Shown in pieces: positions 28,019 through 35,403 of a stretch of 64,000 bases of DNA. A program made the translations under genes and the position numbers. The notes below the pieces were generated by a model. That model did not search any database. It was not told the DNA's origin and saw only the letters and a program-made list of their open reading frames with translations. The DNA lies in the NCBI RefSeq assembly GCF_025854335.1, contig NZ_CP107716.1, forward strand, positions 2,225,001-2,289,000, read 5' to 3'. The stretch is from Pelagibacterium flavum (GTDB taxonomy: Bacteria; Pseudomonadota; Alphaproteobacteria; Rhizobiales; Devosiaceae). Numbering within the stretch: the stretch's first letter is position 1; each line of letters opens with the position of its first letter.

Positions 28019-29155
28019 ATGCTGCACTGGTGGACAAAACGAATCGCGGTCGTCACGGTCCCCCTGTTGCTCGGGGCCATGCCGGCTTTTGCGCAGGACA
28101 TTTATTACGGATTGCGCGACTGGGCCGGTCCCAATGGCGGCTCGATGAATATTTCTTCGTTCGTTTTTCGCGACATCAACGCCAACGGAACATACGATCT
28201 GGGCGACCGCGTCTTCGTCAATATTGCCGTGGAATTGCAGACGCCTTCAGGTCTGGTTGCATCATCGCGCACCAATATTGGCGGCTATGCCAATTTCAAT
28301 GCTTCGCTGACACAGCAAGGAGCCGCGATTGCCGAGACCGGCCTCTACAGCTTTCGCGTCGTTCCGCCACCCGGCTGGAGCATAACGACGGGAAATGGCG
28401 AGCAAACCATTCCCATGTCCATACTCGAAGGGGCGCCGGGCGATATCGTCGCCGACAATCTGCCTCAGCCTGTCGGGCTGGTTCCCCATATCGAGATACA
28501 CGGCAGGGCGGGCGAGCAATCGGATGCGGTCATTGGCAAGAATCCAAATGGTGCAGTCGTGCCGGCCCACACGGGTGACCAGGATCGTTACAGCATTGCC
28601 GCCACGCCCGGTCGGTGGACTATCGGCGAACGGCCGCTTGATGTCGGGCTTGTGCCCATCGTTCTGCCGCAAAACTGGTCGGACGAAGCCGGCACGGAGG
28701 GCAAGACGATAAGAGTCGGTTTCGACGACCTGTTCGTTGGCGACGAACTTCTCAAGGTTCCCAACGGGTATGGCGGGCTGCGCTGGGAGAACTGGGTTGC
28801 GACCCACGGCAGATTCTATGAGGGTGAGGGCTACATCAACAACACGGTTTCAGGCGAGTTCGTCGCCTATACCAGCTCGGGCCATCCCACGGCGACCTTC
28901 AGCGAGGAGCCGTTCGACTTCGTAGGCGGATATTTCGGCGTTGCCTGGAGCAATGCCGAGGGAGAGACGCTGCGCATCCGCGCCTGGCGCGGAGACACGC
29001 TGGTCCATGACGACGAATTTGCGTTGTCGGCCTATGGCCCGGTCTATTTTGCCGCCGATTACAAATCGATCACACGCCTCGAGTTCGCCACGGCCCATTA
29101 CTGGCAGGCGGTTGCCGATGACCTTGAGTTCGTGGTGAGGGCGGCTGAGCGTTGA
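28019..29155 (+). CDS. Secreted protein of unknown function
   Basis: From MLHWWTKRIAVVTVP the protein has 378 residues with a signal peptide cut after AMPAFAQ. Residues 45-115 (FVFRDINANGTYDLGDRV) resemble SdrD-B-like or prealbumin-like beta domains found in large surface proteins. The C-terminal 130 residues (FVAYTSSGHPTATF, FDFVGGYFGVAWSNAEGE, DDLEFVV) look like a jelly-roll lectin-type beta domain. There is no obvious catalytic motif or membrane anchor, so it is probably periplasmic or exported. The upstream in-frame ATG at 27941 would hide the signal peptide; an AGAGACAGG sequence precedes the chosen start. Confidence 0.75.
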   Translation: MLHWWTKRIAVVTVPLLLGAMPAFAQDIYYGLRDWAGPNGGSMNISSFVFRDINANGTYDLGDRVFVNIAVELQTPSGLVASSRTNIGGYANFNASLTQQGAAIAETGLYSFRVVPPPGWSITTGNGEQTIPMSILEGAPGDIVADNLPQPVGLVPHIEIHGRAGEQSDAVIGKNPNGAVVPAHTGDQDRYSIAATPGRWTIGERPLDVGLVPIVLPQNWSDEAGTEGKTIRVGFDDLFVGDELLKVPNGYGGLRWENWVATHGRFYEGEGYINNTVSGEFVAYTSSGHPTATFSEEPFDFVGGYFGVAWSNAEGETLRIRAWRGDTLVHDDEFALSAYGPVYFAADYKSITRLEFATAHYWQAVADDLEFVVRAAER

Positions 29156-29218
29156 GGACGACGCATAGCAAGGTCGCATCTCCGACGCGACCGGGCACTC
29201 TGATGCTCTAAAGGAAGA

Positions 29219-29292
29219 TGGAGGCCTCGACCGGAATCGAACCGGTGTTCACGGATTTGCAATCCGCTGCGTCACCACTCCGCCACGAGGCC
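29219..29292 (-). tRNA. tRNA-Cys (GCA)
   Basis: The cloverleaf is complete: acceptor GGCCTCG with CGAGGCC, D arm GCGG...CGC, anticodon loop TTGCAAA with GCA, T arm CCGGTTCGATTCCGG, discriminator T and an encoded CCA at 29219-29221. Confidence 0.95.
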
Positions 29293-29443
29293 TCTGAGGC
29301 GCGGTTCTATTGTAGTTCGGGGGAGTTAGGCAAGGCCGGATGCGCTTGCGACCCTTGTTTTTGTAAAAATTTAGCCGAGAAATTGTCCTGGCCACGTCTG
29401 TCCGCTTTATGTGGACGACCGGGACGACAGCACGAGACCGATA

Positions 29444-30097
29444 ATGATCGTTGGAATAATTCTCGCTGGTGGCGAGGGCCGCCGACTGGGCGGCATGCGC
29501 AAGGCACATCTCCGGCTCGGAAATCGCCCCCTGATCGACTGGGTATCGGGGGCGCTTGAACCCCAGTGCGCGCATATTGTGATTTCCAGCGGGTCGAGGC
29601 GAGATGCGCTCGTTCCCGATCTTGTGTCGGTCCCTGACGCCGAAGATGGAATCACCGGACCGGCGGCGGGGCTGCTGGCGGGAGCCTTGTGGGCGCGCGA
29701 GCACGCTTCTGGATCTCTGATGCTGTCGGTTTCTGTGGATACCCCGTTCTGGCCCCAGGATTTTGCGGCGCGCGCGACACCCCTGCTGACCGGCGAGACT
29801 CATTGTGTGGTCAGTGCATTCGGCGACCGGGACTATCCCACCAACGCATTGTGGCGGCCCGATTCGCTGATCGGGCATCTGGCTGCCATCCCCCCTGCTC
29901 CGCGCGGCCCGCGCATCCGGGACGTGCAGGCCGCATTGGGCGTGCGGCGACTCGATTATGCGCCGGTTAACGCGCAAAACCCTTTTGCCGGCGTCAATGA
30001 GCTGGGCGATCTGCTCGCCCTTTCCCGCCGGCTGATGGATATGGAGGCATCAATGGCAAATGGGGGGTTGGCAAGCGCCACCAAATTGGCTAGATGA
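29444..30097 (+). CDS. mobA: Molybdenum cofactor guanylyltransferase MobA
   Basis: MobA links GMP to molybdopterin to give the guanine dinucleotide form of the cofactor used by DMSO-reductase-type enzymes. From MIVGIILAGGEGRRLGG the protein has 217 residues. The nucleotide-binding loop LAGGEGRRLGG is at residues 7-17 and a metal-binding aspartate lies in SVDTPF (near residue 98). A start 33 bases upstream is possible. The gene lies alone between tRNA-Cys and tRNA-Asn; no other Mo-cofactor gene is in the window. Confidence 0.87.
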   Translation: MIVGIILAGGEGRRLGGMRKAHLRLGNRPLIDWVSGALEPQCAHIVISSGSRRDALVPDLVSVPDAEDGITGPAAGLLAGALWAREHASGSLMLSVSVDTPFWPQDFAARATPLLTGETHCVVSAFGDRDYPTNALWRPDSLIGHLAAIPPAPRGPRIRDVQAALGVRRLDYAPVNAQNPFAGVNELGDLLALSRRLMDMEASMANGGLASATKLAR

Positions 30098-30124
30098 TCG
30101 CCACCTGCCGAGCAGGCTACGCGT

Positions 30125-30199
30125 TCCCCGGTAGCTCAGTGGTAGAGCAACCGGCTGTTAACCGGTTGGTCGCTGGTTCGAATCCGGCCCGGGGAGCCA
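30125..30199 (+). tRNA. tRNA-Asn (GTT), integration target of the island
   Basis: Acceptor TCCCCGG pairs with CCGGGGA, the D arm is GCTC...GAGC, the anticodon loop CTGTTAA holds GTT, the T arm is CTGGTTCGAATCCGG, and the CCA is encoded. Its last 18 bases are repeated at 46751-46768 and form the att core. Confidence 0.97.
30182..30199. repeat. attL core of the island
   Basis: ATCCGGCCCGGGGAGCCA, the 3' end of tRNA-Asn including CCA. It is identical to 46751-46768; flanking bases differ at once on both sides, so 18 bp is the whole identity block. Confidence 0.9.
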
Positions 30200-30200
30200 A

Positions 30201-30225
30201 AAGCCTTGTGTAGAGGCTTGTTTTC
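30201..30225 (+). terminator. Intrinsic terminator after tRNA-Asn
   Basis: AAGCCT (30201-30206) pairs with AGGCTT (30214-30219), followed by GTTTTC. It lies inside the island and so replaces the tRNA's original terminator; the T-rich tract right of attR (46769 on) may be the original. Confidence 0.6.
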
Positions 30226-30290
30226 ATTACAGATTTGTATTTCGGGAAGCCCCCCTCCCCGCTTTCCCTCCCCACTTTTGGCGACGCGAG

Positions 30291-30328
30291 AAAAACCCCA
30301 CCGCAGCGAAGCGATGGGGTTTGTTTTT
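30291..30328. terminator. Bidirectional terminator between tRNA-Asn and tRNA-Arg
   Basis: AAACCCCACCGC (30293-30304) pairs with GCGATGGGGTTT (30311-30322) with one mismatch. It has GTTTTT on the right and AAAAA on the left, so it can end the minus-strand tRNA-Arg transcript and stop read-through from the plus strand. Confidence 0.75.
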
Positions 30329-30404
30329 GGCGATCCCGGCACGATTCGAACGTGCGACCCCCGAATTAGAAGTTCGGTGCTCTATCCAGCTGAGCTACGG
30401 GACC
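30328..30404 (-). tRNA. tRNA-Arg (TCT) carried by the island
   Basis: Acceptor GGTCCCG pairs with CGGGATC (one G-U pair), D arm GCTC...GAGC, anticodon loop CTTCTAA holding TCT, T arm CACGTTCGAATCGTG, and an encoded CCA. All arms pair, so it looks functional. It lies inside the att-bounded element, 129 bases from attL. It would read AGA, a rare codon in GC-rich hosts. The stop codon of the small membrane-protein gene next to it lies within its 5' end. Confidence 0.93.
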
Positions 30405-30673
30405 GAGAGATAGATGGCCATCCGAGCCATCGTGTGACTGTAAATTGCGAGAACCAATGCCGTTATTACACCCGCTTTAGCCACGCTCGGCTGCAAAAAA
30501 ATCGCCTCGATCGTATCGCCTAGTGGCTGAACTAACAGGCCGTCCCAAAGCATCTGAAACGTTTGAACGGGCTCTCCGAACACGAGCGAAAGCGCGAACG
30601 TGCCAGTCACCCAGATCAAAAACGTCATCGCAACCCCACACAGCCAGAAGGCGAAGGCTTTCCAAACCGGCAT
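30395..30673 (-). CDS. Small island membrane protein
   Basis: From MPVWKAFAFWLCGV the protein has 92 residues and two or three hydrophobic helices (residues 5-32 and 68-88). A strong ribosome site (GGGAGGA) sits 7 bases before this ATG, which decides against the start at 30703. The last codons, SVP and the stop, are read from the first 10 bases of the tRNA-Arg gene, so the natural C-terminus may have been replaced when the two were joined. No family is recognised. Confidence 0.6.
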   Translation of the reverse strand: MPVWKAFAFWLCGVAMTFLIWVTGTFALSLVFGEPVQTFQMLWDGLLVQPLGDTIEAIFLQPSVAKAGVITALVLAIYSHTMARMAIYLSVP

Positions 30674-30736
30674 GTGCTTTCCTCCCTTTCGGCTCTCTCT
30701 CATGATTTAGAAATAGACGCTCCGGAGGAATGCGCC

Positions 30737-30952
30737 CTATACGGTGTGTCGTGCGTCGTATTTCGCTTCTAGTGCCGACAATTCGGCCTGAGCTTCAAAA
30801 GCGATGCGACTAAAAGCGCGATGCTCAAGGCCGTCAAGTGCACCAGCCTCGCCTAACCGTTCGGCCAGTAGGTCAACGAAGTCTCGCGCTGCCCGAATGT
30901 GCGGCTCTGCGTCGACGTAGAATCTTTCAGCTGATGTGTTCGATGCGTGCAT
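30737..30952 (-). CDS. Small uncharacterised island protein
   Basis: The 71-residue product (MHASNTSAERFYVDAEPHIR...) is mostly helical and charged, with DFVDLLAERLGEAGAL and EAQAELSALEAKYDA suggesting two helices and a possible coiled coil. A weak AAGAGAC ribosome site precedes the ATG at 30950-30952; a longer reading from 31015 lacks one. The upstream 95 bases are AT-rich and carry three copies of a 10-base repeat, which suggests tight regulation. Its function is unknown. Confidence 0.5.
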   Translation of the reverse strand: MHASNTSAERFYVDAEPHIRAARDFVDLLAERLGEAGALDGLEHRAFSRIAFEAQAELSALEAKYDARHTV

Positions 30953-31045
30953 AACATGTCTCTTGATCGTTGCTGTTGAACGAGCATGGATCGAAACTAT
31001 ATGCAGTGCAAGCACAAATTGATCTATTGACCAATATTACATCCA

Positions 31046-31105
31046 TATGCGAATAACATCGCATATATGCGAATATTATTACAATATAATTGTCATATTC
31101 GCATA
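31046..31105. promoter_or_regulatory. Operator-like array of TATGCGAATA repeats
   Basis: Perfect copies of TATGCGAATA lie at 31046-31055 and 31066-31075 (20 bases apart, two helical turns), with an inverted perfect copy at 31096-31105. The region is very AT-rich for this genome and lies upstream of the gene at 30737-30952. The exact identity of all three copies and the helical spacing point to protein binding. Confidence 0.5.
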
Positions 31106-31110
31106 CCTGC

Positions 31111-31425
31111 TCAGTCATCGCCAAGCATCACCGTCCGCCAAGTCTGCGTGACCTTCAACGGTCCAGGCCGCCGGATTTTTATGCAGCCCACATCGCCGGG
31201 GTTGGGCGTGATTGTTTCTATGCGCATGAAATCTTCGGTCTCGCACCGCGAGCATGGGAACGGCACCGCAAGCGCAGGGCGCGAACCGCCGAGTAGCGAC
31301 ACCAGGTCTTTGGCTAGGAAATGAACCGTCCTATGGCAGCAACCGCACCGCACCCTGATTAGCTGGCCGTTCGCGGCCGCCTGGTCCAGCGTGTAATAGT
31401 CATTCGATCGACGACGTGCGCCCAT
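31111..31425 (-). CDS. Island protein with a zinc-ribbon-like cysteine pattern
   Basis: From MGARRRSNDYYTLDQAA the protein has 104 residues. CGCC (near residue 26) and CSRC (near residue 56) could bind one zinc ion. The C-terminal part (IRRPGPLKVTQTWRTVMLGDD) is basic then acidic. An AAAGGAC ribosome site lies 7 bases before the ATG and favours it over the start at 31473. The zinc-ribbon form suggests DNA or protein binding. It is divergent from the gene at 31527-31838. Confidence 0.6.
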   Translation of the reverse strand: MGARRRSNDYYTLDQAAANGQLIRVRCGCCHRTVHFLAKDLVSLLGGSRPALAVPFPCSRCETEDFMRIETITPNPGDVGCIKIRRPGPLKVTQTWRTVMLGDD

Positions 31426-31526
31426 TGGGTGTCCTTTCGCTCCGTTGATACGATGAGAACGAAAAAGGAACAAGCTCCGGTTGCGTTTCTTGATGACGCC
31501 GCTAGAGTGGCGAGGTTGGGGGAGGA

Positions 31527-31838
31527 ATGATGAATTATCCAGACGATATTTTAGAACTCATAGCCAAGACGCGCTCAGGCTTCGGTGAGGCCAAAACAAT
31601 CGAAGACGTTACGGCCGCATGGCATCACTTCCACCTTGTGGAGGGCTACGTAGAGCGGACTTGGCCCGACGACAAGCACACCATGGAAGCGCTAGGGAGG
31701 GCCAAAAGCGGGCTGTCCGCATATACCCGTGACGTGCGGGAAAGTATGCCATCGCCCTATCACGGATGGAGTGCTGACTTGTTCGCACTGGAGCGCTGTG
31801 TAAGGCCGCAATACGACAAAGATGGGTGGCCGCATTAG
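31527..31838 (+). CDS. Uncharacterised island protein
   Basis: The 103-residue product (MMNYPDDILELIAKTRSGFG...) is acidic and predicted mostly helical, with no signal or membrane segment. A GGGGGAGGA ribosome site abuts two adjacent ATG codons, the second probably being used. It is followed 43 bases later by the gene at 31882-32490 on the same strand, probably as a two-gene unit read against the packaging genes. No family recognised. Confidence 0.6.
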   Translation: MMNYPDDILELIAKTRSGFGEAKTIEDVTAAWHHFHLVEGYVERTWPDDKHTMEALGRAKSGLSAYTRDVRESMPSPYHGWSADLFALERCVRPQYDKDGWPH

Positions 31839-31881
31839 AGCGGTTTGTGGGACAGGCCGATAATCGCATGGGGAGGCATTC

Positions 31882-32490
31882 ATGTTCCAAGCGCAGGTAC
31901 CTCACAAGCTCTCGATAGCTTTCGACCACGTTAGGATGGCCATTCTCCTGACCGCGGTAGGGGGAGACGTAAAATCAATTCACCTATTGGTCATGGCGGC
32001 CACCGATATCATCTCTGCTTACGCGGCAGAAACTGGTGCCGAGTTGTCCGTTGACATAGACGCACACATAAAGCCTGAGTCACGTAAGGTCTGGTTTAAG
32101 GCAAAGAAGCGAGCGTATAACTTCTTCAAACACGCTGACCTTGATCCTACCGCCGAATACGATGGCCCTGATGCAGAAAAGTTGGCTTGGCTAAATGATG
32201 CCGGGCTCATACAAGCGATCACCAACTTACGCGGCCTGGGTCTTCAGCTAACACCTTCAATGCAGTGGTTCTGGCGAGCGGCACTAGTGCTTATGCCTCA
32301 GATTATAGTCTGGGATGAAATGCCGGAAGCAAAAATCGAGTTCGACAAGATGGTGGATCAGTATGGGTTTTCTCGAACCGATATGCTGCAAATGATTCTT
32401 GCCGGCGTGATCAAGTCTGGCGACGTTGTTGTGGACGACATAGCCTCGATTAGCACAGTAGCCGCCTCGCTGCCTGACCTGACGGGATAA
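31882..32490 (+). CDS. Conserved-type island protein with an NFFKHAD motif
   Basis: The 202-residue protein opens with a helical segment (VRMAILLTAVGGDVKSIHLLVMAATDIISAYA) and has KKRAYNFFKHADLDP near residue 75-90. I recall NFFKHAD-type motifs in uncharacterised proteins of phages and proteobacteria with a HEPN-like helical look, but this is from memory and needs a profile search. No signal peptide or membrane helix. With the gene upstream it occupies the accessory position where satellites often carry anti-phage genes. Base composition is lower in GC than that of host genes nearby. Confidence 0.65.
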   Translation: MFQAQVPHKLSIAFDHVRMAILLTAVGGDVKSIHLLVMAATDIISAYAAETGAELSVDIDAHIKPESRKVWFKAKKRAYNFFKHADLDPTAEYDGPDAEKLAWLNDAGLIQAITNLRGLGLQLTPSMQWFWRAALVLMPQIIVWDEMPEAKIEFDKMVDQYGFSRTDMLQMILAGVIKSGDVVVDDIASISTVAASLPDLTG

Positions 32491-32585
32491 GCGCCCTGAG
32501 CGGTGTAAACCCGCCAGAAGCCCTAGTCCCGAATTTTTATGTATTCGATCTGCGGCTTCACCTCGGACTCCCATCCACGAAAAAC

Positions 32586-34184
32586 TCACCCAAAGGCCGC
32601 CAAGGCTTCGGTCCAATCGTCGCTATCATAAATCGAGCCACCACCTTCGCCGGTCGACGCTCGCATTACGCCCATGGCAGCAGCCACGGCACCGTCGATC
32701 GAAAGCCACTTTTTGCTCTTCTTGAGCCGGACCTTGTGCCCGTGTGAGTTAGTCTCGACTTCCACGTTGCTCATGCAGAACCGCAATACTTGGTGGCCTC
32801 CATGCCTCAATCGACGCGCCACAATGGCACGCTCGAGTTCGGCAATGGCAGGCATCATGGTAAGAGCGCCCTGGCGCATCTCAATGGCCGGAAAGCCGTC
32901 CTCAGTCAGATTGTTAAGCGTGTTGCGCGCCAAGGCCGGATCGAAGGCAATTTCTTGCACATCAAACCGATCGCATATTTCGCGAATGCGATCCTCGACT
33001 GTCCTGAAGTCCACCACGTTGCCGGGCGTGGCTTCTATTAGCCCTTCAGATTCCCAACGCACATAGGGTGCCCCTGTGGCCTCTTGGCGCTCGCGAAGGT
33101 TGTCACGAGGGCAGAAGAACCACGGGTGGACAATGTAGCCATCACCATCCCGCCATGCGGCAACGATTACGCTAAGGTCTGTGCTGGAACTAAGATCGAC
33201 GCCAAGCCAACATGGCTCGCCTTCTAGCTTCTCCAGGTCGATCGGCTCGTTGCCGGCATCATAGGTCGCCAGGTCGACAAACGGACTGGACGTGTGGTCG
33301 GGCCAGAAATTGAGGTGGTACTGCTTGAACGCGTCCTGGTCGGCTGGTCGGCTTTCCGCTTCACGGGCCATTGCCCGCAAACCCTTCAGGTCAGGATAGC
33401 CCAGCGCAAGGCCAGGATTCACTTTGTGCCAGACGGCCTCGTCTTTCCAGTCGTCGTCGGCATCGGGCTCAAACAGAACCGGCAGAAACGTCGGGTCTTC
33501 GATTTCGCCCTTCGCCACCTTACGGGCGTAGCTCACCAGGTCGAACGCCAGGTTCTCTTCGCCGCGGCCTGCCGTCGTGGTGATGACGTGCAGCGATTGC
33601 GCCGTCTTGGCCAAGCTGGTGCGCAGCGCTTCCCAAAGGTCGCGCTTTTTCCAAGCGTGAATCTCGTCGGACAACAGGAAATTGACCGTCCGCCCGTGCT
33701 GTGTGGCGCCATCCGACGATATGGATTCGTAGGTGGCGCCCTTACGCGGGTGCTTGATTTTGTGGGTGCCAATGCGGATTTGCAGTCGGCTAGCAACTTC
33801 CGGCATCGCCTGCACGATGCCTAATGCCTCGTCATAAGCTATCAGGGCCTGTTTGGCGTCGGCTGCGGCCGATACCGCCTGGCCATTGGGAACGCGCTCA
33901 GGACCGAACGTGTGCAGACACACAAGCGCAGCGCCAAGGCTGGTCTTGCGAGCACCGCGTGGGATCATGGCGAACACAGTGCGCACGGTGCGCTGGCCGT
34001 CCGCATCGCGCGGGCCATAAATGCGCCGCACCAGTCTTTCGACCCAAGGATCAAGTTGGAATTGCCGCCCTGGCAGGCCGGACTTTGGATGCTTCAGGCG
34101 TAAAAGAAAATCGACGGCACGCTGGCCATAGCCAAGCGGATCGTCGATCGGGCTGTCATGGAACAGCCACTCTGGCCGCGCCAT
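32586..34184 (-). CDS. terL: Phage terminase large subunit (HK97-like)
   Basis: This is the ATP-driven DNA-packaging motor with a C-terminal headful or cos nuclease. The 532-residue protein has a Walker A-like IPRGARKTS (near residue 73), Walker B FLLSDEIHAW (near 170) and motif III VITTTAGRGEE. The nuclease domain begins at WLGVDLSSSTDLS (near 300), with further acidic residues in FDPALARN and SIDGAVAAAMG. It overlaps the terS stop by one base (TAATG). Length is normal for the Terminase_1 family. Confidence 0.93.
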   Translation of the reverse strand: MARPEWLFHDSPIDDPLGYGQRAVDFLLRLKHPKSGLPGRQFQLDPWVERLVRRIYGPRDADGQRTVRTVFAMIPRGARKTSLGAALVCLHTFGPERVPNGQAVSAAADAKQALIAYDEALGIVQAMPEVASRLQIRIGTHKIKHPRKGATYESISSDGATQHGRTVNFLLSDEIHAWKKRDLWEALRTSLAKTAQSLHVITTTAGRGEENLAFDLVSYARKVAKGEIEDPTFLPVLFEPDADDDWKDEAVWHKVNPGLALGYPDLKGLRAMAREAESRPADQDAFKQYHLNFWPDHTSSPFVDLATYDAGNEPIDLEKLEGEPCWLGVDLSSSTDLSVIVAAWRDGDGYIVHPWFFCPRDNLRERQEATGAPYVRWESEGLIEATPGNVVDFRTVEDRIREICDRFDVQEIAFDPALARNTLNNLTEDGFPAIEMRQGALTMMPAIAELERAIVARRLRHGGHQVLRFCMSNVEVETNSHGHKVRLKKSKKWLSIDGAVAAAMGVMRASTGEGGGSIYDSDDWTEALAAFG

Positions 34185-34597
34185 TAAAGGTCCATCGCTG
34201 CGGCTGTGTCGTCGTCGTCAGCTTCACCCGAAACGCGACTGCGGCTGGCCGGCGTCAAGCCCAACTCTGCGGCCCAGCGGCGCGCTTCGGCAGTGGATTC
34301 GCGAAGGGTGGCAAAGGCCGGGTGGCGCTTCAGTTCGCCCAGACGGTTCGCGACATAGGCGCCGTCGGTCGCGATAGCTGTGCGGGCAATGGCAATGTCG
34401 CCGGTCGCTTCGCAGTAGCGTTCGCATGCCGCAATATCGGCACCGGACAGAACGCGCCGCTCGACAAGAACGGGCATCACGCGCTTCCACTCTTTTTTGG
34501 CTTCCGCGCTCATTTCTTTTGGAGCGGCCGGCACCTTGCGCACCGGGTCGGAAACAGGCTGCGGTGCCGCCTTTGCCCCGCGTGTGTGATGTGCCAT
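34184..34597 (-). CDS. terS: Phage terminase small subunit (P27-like)
   Basis: This subunit recognises the packaging site and hands DNA to TerL. From MAHHTRGAKAAPQ it has 137 residues. The region KEMSAEAKKEWKRVMPVL, then LSGADIAACERYCEA and ELKRHPAFATLRESTAEARRWAAELGLTPASRSRV is the P27-family pattern. The GAAAGG ribosome site selects this ATG. A satellite-specific TerS is what lets cf-PICIs package their own DNA. Confidence 0.88.
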   Translation of the reverse strand: MAHHTRGAKAAPQPVSDPVRKVPAAPKEMSAEAKKEWKRVMPVLVERRVLSGADIAACERYCEATGDIAIARTAIATDGAYVANRLGELKRHPAFATLRESTAEARRWAAELGLTPASRSRVSGEADDDDTAAAMDL

Positions 34598-34611
34598 GTG
34601 CGCACCTTTCG

Positions 34612-34959
34612 TTATGATTGTCCCGGCGATTGAGCCAGGATTTCGAGATATTTCTTGCGGCCATCCGGGTCGGAAATGGCGTTGACGTCCCAGGTTGTGC
34701 CATCGTCGGTCTTGATTTCCCATGCGGACGTAATTTGCTTTGTGAGCGTCGAGTGCCGGACAGTGAAAATCACCGGCTGTACCCCGGTCAGGCGCGCCGC
34801 CATAACCTCTTCACCACCGCGCAAAGGGTGGATCTTCGCCCAAGCCTGGCCCTGTTCCTCGAATGGCCCTGCTCCCGGTATGGGCTGGCCCCAGTCGTCT
34901 TCACCATCGCCCCGCTTCCACAGGGAAATGCGGTGTCTCAGTTCGCCGGCCCCAGCCAT
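34612..34959 (-). CDS. Phage head closure protein
   Basis: The 115-residue protein begins MAGAGELRHRISLWKR, the usual opening of head-closure (SPP1 gp16/HK97 gp7-like) proteins, and has a beta-rich body (FTVRHSTLTKQITSAWEIKTDD). It seals the head after packaging and forms the surface on which a tail docks. Its ATG shares one base with the connector stop (TGATG). In a satellite this would be the contact for a helper tail. Confidence 0.82.
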   Translation of the reverse strand: MAGAGELRHRISLWKRGDGEDDWGQPIPGAGPFEEQGQAWAKIHPLRGGEEVMAARLTGVQPVIFTVRHSTLTKQITSAWEIKTDDGTTWDVNAISDPDGRKKYLEILAQSPGQS

Positions 34960-35252
34960 CAGAATGCCCAGCCGCGATGGTTCAAAAGGACTTCATGCGC
35001 ATCGAGCGGCACTTCGTGGATGGTGCCGGGAAAGCTGTCCTCGCGGTTTTCGAACCAGTGCGAAGCGATCAGCAATGTCGCCTGCTTCACATCGGCAGGC
35101 GGCTCATAGGTTGGCACATCGTCCTCGGCTATATCGAGAAAGCCAGCGACGTGCGCGTTGGCAGCGTCGACAATTGCCGTGATGGCAGAGTCCTGGTCTT
35201 CACCGTCGATCCGGGCATGTGCCTTGAACGCGGCGACTGTTATCAATTCCAT
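34959..35252 (-). CDS. Head-tail connector protein (gp6-like)
   Basis: The 97-residue protein has the opening MELITVAAFKAHARIDGEDQDSAI and the helical pattern of the HK97 gp6/SPP1 gp15 connector family (LIASHWFENRED, DAHEVLLNHRGWAF). It sits below the portal ring. A GGAG ribosome site precedes the ATG. About 545 bases upstream to the HNH stop are filled by a gene on the opposite strand. Confidence 0.85.
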   Translation of the reverse strand: MELITVAAFKAHARIDGEDQDSAITAIVDAANAHVAGFLDIAEDDVPTYEPPADVKQATLLIASHWFENREDSFPGTIHEVPLDAHEVLLNHRGWAF

Positions 35253-35403
35253 TGATAATCTCCGGTCGTTGTTTCAATTTTAGAAATGGCCCAAATCGAC
35301 AAAATCACGCGCGTTGCGGGGGCGTCGGTCTCTGGGAAACGGCGGAAAGTCTGGACCTGCCCCCCAAGCAGTGCGAAGCTAGGGCTAGACTCAGGGGGAC
35401 CAC

